This document shows positions 61,201 to 64,000 of a stretch of DNA of 64,000 nt, one piece after another. Where the stretch lies: NCBI GenBank assembly GCA_963402885.1, contig OY727095.1, forward strand, positions 11,041,001 to 11,105,000, given 5' to 3'. Under the pieces are notes generated by a model that saw only the letters and a list, made by a program, of their open reading frames with translations, had not been told where the DNA came from and made no database searches. A program made the position numbers and the translations under genes. The first letter of the stretch is position 1, and each line of letters begins with the position of its first letter. This DNA is from Antedon bifida (lineage: Eukaryota > Echinodermata > Crinoidea > Comatulida > Antedonidae).

Positions 61201-64000
61201 AATGAAGTTTTCTCCTTTGTACCATGTCACAACTGGTGCTGGTATTCCATAGTTGTCACAGCTTAATTGAACCTCTGAGCCAAACATGACATTTACTTGT
61301 CCCTCATTTAAGTCAGTGATTGTGGATGGTACTAAAAGCAAATAATAACATTTCATCTTATAAAAATAATAAATAATATTTTGTACACATCTGTGTTCAC
61401 CTTATACATCTTTAAGTTAGGTTCTCTGCGATTGTTCTGTTTTATGTTATACCTTTTTGCTTATGTGTTATTTAACCCATTAACAATCCAGCCACAGTTT
61501 ATTTATGTTCCGTAAAGTAATTTTCCTTCAAGAATACGATATTCTGATAAATTATTATTGATTCCTTTTGGTTAAAAACAGAACATCAGATGGATAGATG
61601 GTCATGAATACAGACCCATGTATAAATAGTAGAATTTTAAAAATACAAATAGCACTGTACATACCTTGGACTTGCAGGTTAAAGTACTTCTCTTCTTGAC
61701 CAGCTTCATTTGTTGCTATGCAACGGTAAACACCATCATGTACCAATTGGGCATTCTCAATGGTCAGTTGGTGCTTCTTTTGGTCAAATCGTACACCCAA
61801 TTCACTACCTTCCAATGGTACATTACCATTGTACCACTCAATGGTTGGCTCGGGTGTGGCAGTTGTGGTACAGTCCAGTGTGATGGCATTATTAATGGTG
61901 ACACTTTCGTTAATTGGAAACTCAGATCCAAATATGATTGGTGGCACTATTAAAATTAGAAATATTCAATCAATTTGTTTACTCATCTTTTGCGTCCAAT
62001 CACCACAGTTAAAGAATGTCAGGCAGGTTAGTACTTGGATGGGAGACGACATGAAAATACCTGGTGTTGTAGACCTGTGTTTATTTTGGGGTGGTATGCC
62101 TATATTAAGCAACAGAAGTTTTTGGCCTCTCTTTGTTACCCCTTGGTACACAATGAAGGTTTTTTTTTATTGTTAACAACATTTAATAACATAACATTTG
62201 TTATTATAAATCTATTTGCCTATTTAATTTACAATTACATACATTAAAAATTACTTAACACTTACCATTGACAACTAGTTCATATTCAACACTTGTATTA
62301 CCAGCAATACTTGATGCAACACATTGGAACAGACCAGTATGTATAACATCTGCTCGGCTAATGGTCAGTATCTGTCCATCTCTGGACACCTCAACACCTC
62401 TCTCATTAGGTGTAACTAGATTGCCATCCTTGTACCACCTAATTGTGGGTTTGGGGTTACCAGAGACATTGCATGGAAGGATCACTTCTTTATCTTGTGT
62501 GACGGTGTATGTACGTGGTTTCATAGGGAACACCACATCTCCTCCGCCACTAATCACTGGTGGTACTAAAAACAAAAATAAATATAATTATACTAAAACT
62601 ACCATTGACTTTGACTGCCCCTAATTTATGATACTAAAACCACTTAACCCTCTCACTATATGTTGCAATTTTATTCATACAAATATTTATCCATCTTCTC
62701 AGTATAAACTTTTCTGCAGCAGGTGTTGGGCGAAAGAGACTCCCTTTAATAAATTATTTATTTTGACTGTCAATTCTTACAACAATAATCTATACAGTTC
62801 ATTCTATTTCATCTCAATTGAGACATATGGCCACGTAACAAGGACTGGTAGGGTAGGGCAATAAACGCAGTGATAAACTACAGGGGATAAAATGGACTAG
62901 ACCCATGTACAGAAAATAGTACTTACTGTGGACAGTCACTCCCCAGAATTTAGTAGCTTGGCCAACTCCATTATCAGCTATACAGGTGTAGCGCCCACCA
63001 TGTTCAGACACCACACTGGGGAAGTGCAAGGTCTGACCATTATCAAGGATCTGAATGTCTGGAGTCTTATCCAGAATGGTCTCTCCATTCTTCTTCCAGT
63101 TGATGTTGGCGTAAGGAACAGCATCAACAACCTCACAGATAAGATTCAGTGGATTGTGAAGGAAGATGACAACATCAATCGGTATTGTTGAGTTCACGAT
63201 ACGTGGAGGCACTAAAAAGACAATAAAATTAAAAACTTGAGGATGGCCTATACACAGTTTTAAAAAGACAATACAACAGACAAACAGAAATAGAAAATGG
63301 CATTTAATTAACAACATTGTGGAGGGATACTTAATGGATTTTCTGTAAGTCTTACCTCTAACGACCAGATCAAGTTGCAATGTAGTATTTCCAGCAATGT
63401 TGCTAGCTAAGCACTGGTAGCTACCAGAATCTGATCTTAAAACATCCGTAATCTGAAGGGTACCATCTGCCTTAATTTTGAATCGAGGACCTGAGACCGG
63501 TACACCATCTTTAAACCAATGAAAGTCTGGTACTGGTGTACCAGTGGCTGGACAGAGCAAGTTCATATCTTTGCCTTCTGGTGGAGAGTATTCCACAGCA
63601 AGTGCTCCACTCTCTATATTTGGTCTTTCTGTATATACAATAATATATACATAATGAATACGTAAGAAAGTGTAATTAAAAGTAGTCATTCAGCGTATTC
63701 AACTGGCCACTTGCAAAAACCTTGCAGTGATCTACTCCCACTGCTTGCATAAAAATAGCAAGGAGTTTCAGTAGCTACATCTAATGAGTATCTGCTTAAA
63801 ACAGCCCAATCAAATACGCCATTCATTCATTCATCTTTTTATTTATTTATTAATACCATGATGACATAATATATACATAGCAAAAGAAAAGAAAAACATT
63901 CAAAATGAACAAACTAATTAGTCAAATATTCAATTACCTTGTACAAATAAGTGTATATCCTTCTGGATGGTGCCTGCAATGTTGGATACAAAACAAGTGT
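43019..64000 (-). CDS. HMCN1-like: Hemicentin, 3' part of gene, 35 visible exons
   Basis: Large secreted extracellular-matrix protein of the fibulin family, known to form tracks at basement membranes and between epithelial cells. Visible residues: one partial and eleven whole Ig domains (1-1038), six TSP1 repeats (1039-1382), a nidogen-G2-like domain (1383-1592), eight Ca-binding EGF modules with linkers (1593-1995), and a fibulin-type C-terminus (1996-2119). The order and the six TSP1 count are those of vertebrate HMCN1. Nearly all exons are symmetrical phase 1-1 modules; all junctions are GT-AG and close in frame. The VWA domain and the rest of the Ig array lie beyond the window edge. Its 3' end faces the collagen 3' end, 4 kb away. 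Confidence 0.96.
43316..43626. repeat. Local tandem duplication covering the 3' end of a hemicentin exon
   Basis: Copy A 43316-43446 and copy B 43484-43626 share GGAAATTGATATCAGTAGAC, TAGGCAAGAAGTAAAGGCAG and, on the exon side, TTCTTCxCCTGGTTCATTAA. Copy B contains the real exon end at 43593; copy A is a pseudo exon end in the intron. Confidence 0.85.
43593..43779 (-). CDS. HMCN1-like: Hemicentin fibulin-like C-terminal exon 1
   Basis: [13 protein letters not shown], then [20 protein letters not shown] and [11 protein letters not shown]. This is the fibulin-type C-terminal domain (vertebrate: LVSLPFGIATNQDLIRL). The donor gttagt is weak. Its last 28 bp are duplicated in the following intron. 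Confidence 0.9.
44391..44505 (-). CDS. HMCN1-like: Hemicentin Ca-binding EGF module 8
   Basis: [31 protein letters not shown]. CIDTPCPxxY is the signature of the last EGF module of hemicentins and fibulins. It ends in phase 2. Confidence 0.94.
44780..44911 (-). CDS. HMCN1-like: Hemicentin Ca-binding EGF module 7
   Basis: [35 protein letters not shown]. Full consensus, 132 bp. Confidence 0.94.
45085..45113. repeat. (AAT)n microsatellite
   Basis: Uninterrupted AAT triplets for about eight units, then imperfect, in a hemicentin intron. Confidence 0.8.
45290..45550 (-). CDS. HMCN1-like: Hemicentin Ca-binding EGF module 6 plus Cys-rich linker
   Basis: [31 protein letters not shown], then a linker [18 protein letters not shown] and [20 protein letters not shown] ending GSCI. 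The CICPPGQ module followed by a linker with extra cysteines is also found at this position in vertebrate HMCN1, where the linker is longer and has one cysteine pair. Confidence 0.92.
45619..45691. repeat. Dispersed repeat family D, copy 2 (inverse orientation)
   Basis: ATATGAGGACGATGTCATGC, GTGAGAGATGTTTGTACAGC and GGCGCCTGGACTATTCCATT are the reverse complement of 28706-28797 with few changes. Confidence 0.75.
45847..46072 (+). mobile_element. tRNA-derived SINE with intact head
   Basis: Positions 45847-45933 look like a tRNA of the Ser/Leu class: A box TGGCCAAGCGGTTAAGG, B box GGTTCGAGCC, and ends GAGCGGTGAG / CTCACTCGCTC that pair as an acceptor stem. A body (GGTGTACTAGTATACACACA, TTTAGGGTCACCCTCTATAA) and an AATAAATAAA tail follow. 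A shorter copy is at 22645-22760. Confidence 0.82.
46458..46580 (-). CDS. HMCN1-like: Hemicentin Ca-binding EGF module 5
   Basis: [36 protein letters not shown]. Full consensus, 123 bp, phase 1-1. Confidence 0.94.
46646..46686. repeat. Near-perfect palindrome, copy 1
   Basis: AGAGATATTATA, one base, then TATAATATCTCT, flanked by CAGACAATAG and ATGGTCAGACT. A second, slightly decayed copy with the same flanks is at 46912-46953. Confidence 0.75.
46807..46919 (+). mobile_element. Non-LTR retrotransposon fragment, RT C-terminal tail
   Basis: Reads [20 protein letters not shown], then [10 protein letters not shown] before a stop at 46917-46919. TYID.L..DTG....EL...M.DR..W is the usual end of LINE polyproteins in marine invertebrates. 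It lies between the two palindrome copies. Confidence 0.65.
46912..46953. repeat. Near-perfect palindrome, copy 2
   Basis: CAGACAATAGAAGTATTATA then CTATAATATCTCTATGGTCA; the left arm carries two changes relative to copy 1. Confidence 0.7.
47017..47157. mobile_element. MITE-like copy, AAGCTxTGTTTACAC family
   Basis: CTGTTTACACTCAAATCAAA, CCATATGTGGACATGATTAT, TACCATATTTGGGCATAGCA and ATTTTTTGTCAAAATAG, ending GGCAGAGCTTAA. Same order as 58905-59057. Confidence 0.65.
47239..47361 (-). CDS. HMCN1-like: Hemicentin Ca-binding EGF module 4
   Basis: [33 protein letters not shown]. The first calcium ligand is Glu instead of Asp, as in some cbEGF modules. No ATG-initiated reading frame of this phase is long enough to show it; it is read from splice sites. 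Confidence 0.92.
47980..48102 (-). CDS. HMCN1-like: Hemicentin Ca-binding EGF module 3
   Basis: [33 protein letters not shown], ending QRQCR. Full calcium and hydroxylation consensus. Confidence 0.94.
48621..48758 (-). CDS. HMCN1-like: Hemicentin Ca-binding EGF module 2
   Basis: [25 protein letters not shown]. The C-x3-C spacing (CLVQC) instead of CxC is shared with the equivalent vertebrate HMCN1 module, so it is ancestral and not an error. Confidence 0.93.
49136..49258 (-). CDS. HMCN1-like: Hemicentin Ca-binding EGF module 1
   Basis: DKDEC start (calcium ligands), [16 protein letters not shown] with the Asn hydroxylation consensus CxNxxxxYxCxC, ending GRSCN. Phase 1-1, 123 bp. Confidence 0.94.
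49630..49701 (-). CDS. HMCN1-like: Hemicentin linker exon before EGF array
   Basis: 24 codons with two cysteines: [20 protein letters not shown] then PFCV. It corresponds to the CPSGF ... GPFC linker of vertebrate HMCN1 between G2F and the first EGF module. Confidence 0.88.
   Translation of the reverse strand: MMSMLVLAPAQLALFMIHLVHSA
50049..50396 (-). CDS. HMCN1-like: Hemicentin nidogen-G2-like domain, exon 3
   Basis: 116 codons with [29 protein letters not shown] and FLVRASIEP. These match GQLYAYSTRLFTIDG, YTWNHTIFYD and FKIHASIE in vertebrate hemicentin. The domain totals 210 residues over the three exons. Confidence 0.93.
50705..50969. repeat. 53-bp minisatellite derived from the 3' end of a hemicentin exon
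   Basis: Five units start at AGTATTAAACTCAA: 50705, 50758, 50811, 50864 and 50917, exactly 53 bp apart. The last unit is the real exon end (TTCCATTTGTTAAGG side). On the - strand each unit repeats NGIF...VEFNTG and then the donor; GTGAG survives at units 50758, 50864 and 50917 and is changed to GTTGAG at 50811. Confidence 0.93.
50916..51053 (-). CDS. HMCN1-like: Hemicentin nidogen-G2-like domain, exon 2
   Basis: [35 protein letters not shown] and VEFNTG, strongly like the vertebrate hemicentin G2F (SPIxWTxAKE, NGFxLTN, VEFATG). The donor gtgagt lies at the edge of a 53-bp tandem array made from the last bases of this exon. Confidence 0.92.
51218..51361 (-). CDS. HMCN1-like: Hemicentin nidogen-G2-like domain, exon 1
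   Basis: [19 protein letters not shown], then [13 protein letters not shown] and IFGIPPELG. This matches the start of the G2F barrel that follows the TSP1 repeats in hemicentins. Acceptor tttatag, donor gtattc. Confidence 0.9.
   Translation of the reverse strand, partial: PNQQKQLEQCLVLLMARGSQVDYCMVTLHHQVLKLLSTRLSLEFHQN
51571..51654. repeat. Dispersed repeat family D, copy 3 (diverged)
   Basis: GGGACATGTTTATACAGCCT, GCACATGGACTGTCCCATTT and GAGGGGTGTCCATA align to the inverse of 28706-28797 and extend past copy 2 to the right. Confidence 0.6.
51832..52002 (-). CDS. HMCN1-like: Hemicentin TSP1 repeat 6
   Basis: [37 protein letters not shown] and VVPPCF. Phe replaces one Trp of the usual spacing. 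The exon leads directly to the nidogen-G2-like domain. Confidence 0.94.
52357..52524 (-). CDS. HMCN1-like: Hemicentin TSP1 repeat 5
   Basis: [20 protein letters not shown], then [18 protein letters not shown] and RESC. Pro stands where the CxxS/TCG site needs Ser or Thr, so the canonical O-fucosylation residue is missing in this repeat only. Confidence 0.94.
52647..52817 (-). CDS. HMCN1-like: Hemicentin TSP1 repeat 4
   Basis: [20 protein letters not shown] has three tryptophans in WxxWxxW spacing and [22 protein letters not shown] and a terminal ACI follow. Six cysteines. Confidence 0.94.
52964..53128 (-). CDS. HMCN1-like: Hemicentin TSP1 repeat 3
   Basis: [21 protein letters not shown], split here as WTEWGAW and CSVSCGEG, then [15 protein letters not shown] and CSPGSC. 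All six cysteines are present. Confidence 0.94.
53733..53903 (-). CDS. HMCN1-like: Hemicentin TSP1 repeat 2
   Basis: [20 protein letters not shown], then [17 protein letters not shown] and a terminal ECD. Canonical motifs and six cysteines; 171 bp, phase 1-1. Confidence 0.94.
54407..54592 (-). CDS. HMCN1-like: Hemicentin TSP1 repeat 1
   Basis: [18 protein letters not shown] carries the WxxW C-mannosylation motif and the CSxTC O-fucosylation type site. The loop after it (KQQDETG) is longer than in repeats 2-6 and replaces the usual Gly after the cysteine. Six cysteines are present. Confidence 0.93.
55722..56018 (-). CDS. HMCN1-like: Hemicentin last Ig domain exon
   Basis: DPPQFLIEP in most readings of the junction, [29 protein letters not shown], ending VTIR. 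It is the Ig domain next to the TSP1 array, about 1.1 kb from it. Confidence 0.93.
56194..56275 (-). CDS. HMCN1-like: Hemicentin Ig domain, second half-exon
   Basis: [16 protein letters not shown] (Cys F), ending ELRVS; 82 bp, phase 0 to 1. The size is identical to the other phase 0 half-exon at 59105-59186, which suggests a shared ancient split position. Confidence 0.92.
56523..56713 (-). CDS. HMCN1-like: Hemicentin Ig domain, first half-exon (split domain)
   Basis: [10 protein letters not shown] start, [16 protein letters not shown], ending LVIYDTS at a phase 0 gtaagt donor. It pairs with 56194-56275. Confidence 0.92.
56814..56975 (+). mobile_element. LINE 3'-terminal fragment
   Basis: Reads [18 protein letters not shown], the usual last residues (AxSLxTFKxxLKTHLF) of CR1/L2-like reverse-transcriptase ORFs. 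The conserved tail CAGCGCTTAGAGGCGCC and GCGCTATATAAATT follow. 5'-truncated, inside a hemicentin intron. Confidence 0.65.
57428..57559 (-). CDS. HMCN1-like: Hemicentin Ig domain, second half-exon
   Basis: [13 protein letters not shown], then [16 protein letters not shown] (Cys F) and IVRIR. The 3 kb intron between the halves of the neighbouring domains here also holds the GIY-YIG retroelement remnant at 57800-58213. Confidence 0.92.
57800..58213 (+). pseudogene. Penelope-like retroelement remnant: GIY-YIG endonuclease domain
   Basis: An intact 137-codon frame with [15 protein letters not shown] (GIY position), [18 protein letters not shown] (YIG position plus the catalytic Arg), a [13 protein letters not shown] segment and NLFLQEN carrying the expected catalytic Glu. 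This is the C-terminal endonuclease type of Penelope-like and related retroelements. No reverse-transcriptase part precedes it, so it is a 5'-truncated fragment, antisense to hemicentin, inside the intron between 58478 and 57559. The ATG at 57800 is not expected to be a real start. Confidence 0.75.
58478..58609 (-). CDS. HMCN1-like: Hemicentin Ig domain, first half-exon (split domain)
   Basis: [11 protein letters not shown] start, [18 protein letters not shown], then a donor in phase 1. This intron falls near the C'-D turn, a different place from the phase 0 splits in the two neighbouring split domains. Confidence 0.92.
58905..59057. mobile_element. MITE with inverted ends, AAGCTxTGTTTACAC family
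   Basis: Left TAAGCTATGTTTACACTATC and ATGTGATGTGCCC; the right end, inverted, is TTAAGCTCTGTCTACTTTGA and TTGTGATGTGCCC. The interior repeats TATCACTACCATATTTG. 153 bp. Related to 47017-47157. Confidence 0.75.
59105..59186 (-). CDS. HMCN1-like: Hemicentin Ig domain, second half-exon
   Basis: [16 protein letters not shown] (Cys F) followed by VALVVK, 82 bp, phase 0 to 1. Joined to the previous half it gives one standard I-set domain. Confidence 0.92.
59640..59827 (-). CDS. HMCN1-like: Hemicentin Ig domain, first half-exon (split domain)
   Basis: [10 protein letters not shown] start, LPCVADG (Cys B), ISWTKDG (Trp C), ending FERVE at a phase 0 donor gtaatt. It pairs with 59105-59186, which supplies Cys F. 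An intron splits this domain between strands E and F. Confidence 0.92.
59929..60192 (-). CDS. HMCN1-like: Hemicentin Ig domain exon
   Basis: Complete Ig domain: [10 protein letters not shown] start, [28 protein letters not shown], ending IQLQVL. The donor is gtacga, weaker than its neighbours. Confidence 0.92.
60488..60760 (-). CDS. HMCN1-like: Hemicentin Ig domain exon
   Basis: Complete Ig domain: VAPMITGG start, [29 protein letters not shown], ending IELQVQ. Confidence 0.93.
61059..61331 (-). CDS. HMCN1-like: Hemicentin Ig domain exon
   Basis: Complete Ig domain: VPSTIT start, [27 protein letters not shown], ending YLQVL. The DxGxYxC motif is relaxed to DTDLFRC. Confidence 0.92.
61665..61946 (-). 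CDS. HMCN1-like: Hemicentin Ig domain exon
   Basis: Complete Ig domain: VPPIIFG start, [28 protein letters not shown], ending FNLQVQ. NESV near the start is a potential N-glycosylation site. Confidence 0.93.
62266..62565 (-). CDS. HMCN1-like: Hemicentin Ig domain exon
   Basis: Complete Ig domain, 300 bp. [19 protein letters not shown] gives Cys B and Trp [15 protein letters not shown] gives Cys F. NVSG and NTSV are potential N-glycosylation sites. Confidence 0.93.
62927..63211 (-). CDS. HMCN1-like: Hemicentin Ig domain exon
   Basis: Complete Ig domain: VPPRIV start, LICEVVDA (Cys B), INWKKNGE (Trp C), [14 protein letters not shown] (Cys F). It ends GVTVH and contributes an A to the next codon. 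The usual DxGxYxC motif here has HGG in place of the Asp. Confidence 0.92.
63356..63628 (-). CDS. HMCN1-like: Hemicentin Ig domain exon
   Basis: A complete I-set Ig domain in one phase 1-1 exon: LLCPATG (Cys B), FHWFKDG (Trp C), [15 protein letters not shown] (Cys F). Starts ERPNIE, ends LVVRG at the donor gtaag. Confidence 0.93.
63938..64000 (-). CDS. HMCN1-like: Hemicentin Ig domain exon, cut by window edge
   Basis: Only the C-terminal end is seen: [20 protein letters not shown], with the second Ig cysteine and the SNIAG turn. Donor gtaat. The rest of the domain lies past position 64000. Confidence 0.85.

Noticed and set aside
62002-62112. 5S-rRNA-like or other RNA gene suggested by TTAGTACTTGGATGGGAGAC and CACCTGGTGTTGTAGAC-like words
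   Set aside because: TTAGTACTTGGATGGGAGAC resembles the internal control region of 5S rRNA, but the rest of a 5S gene is not present; at most a 5S-derived SINE or pseudogene piece, in a hemicentin intron.

Overview
The window looks like AT-rich nuclear DNA from an animal. It has small GT-AG exons spread through long introns, minisatellites and many short dispersed elements. The two genes and a recurrent TAGGCCTA word suggest an invertebrate deuterostome, perhaps an echinoderm. That assignment is inference; the sequence does not fix the species.

Two large extracellular-matrix genes lie tail to tail. On the + strand, 59 coding exons (8069-38993) encode a clade-B fibrillar collagen alpha chain like vertebrate COL5A1/COL11A1. 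They give the last part of the thrombospondin-N-like (TSPN) domain, a short Gly-rich variable region, a minor helix, an uninterrupted main helix of 336 Gly-X-Y triplets, a large Gly/Ser-rich junction with a polybasic cleavage site, and a complete C-propeptide. The splice phases close without a frame error (5029 nt visible; 1675 complete residues plus stop). The signal peptide and first TSPN exons were not found and probably lie upstream of the window.

On the - strand, 35 coding exons (64000 down to 43019) encode the C-terminal part of a hemicentin. In order they give one partial and eleven complete Ig domains, six thrombospondin type 1 repeats, a nidogen-G2-like domain, eight calcium-binding EGF modules and a fibulin-like C-terminus. 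All phases close here too (2119 complete residues plus stop). The N-terminal VWA domain and most Ig domains lie beyond position 64000.

The first 8 kb and the introns hold no other host gene that I recognise. They contain paired-end (MITE-like) elements, a tRNA-derived SINE, non-LTR retrotransposon fragments, a Penelope-like GIY-YIG remnant and several tandem arrays. The 4 kb between the two 3' ends is largely a degenerate tandem array with one inverted unit and an embedded retroposon tail.

Both products are secreted: the collagen would make or nucleate thin fibrils, and hemicentin acts at basement-membrane and cell-junction lines. I found no obviously undescribed system. The most unusual points are an exon-derived 53-bp minisatellite that multiplies a splice donor in the hemicentin gene, a swapped cysteine pattern in the collagen C-propeptide, and the collagen-hemicentin linkage, which matches the vertebrate chromosome 1 and 9 paralogues.
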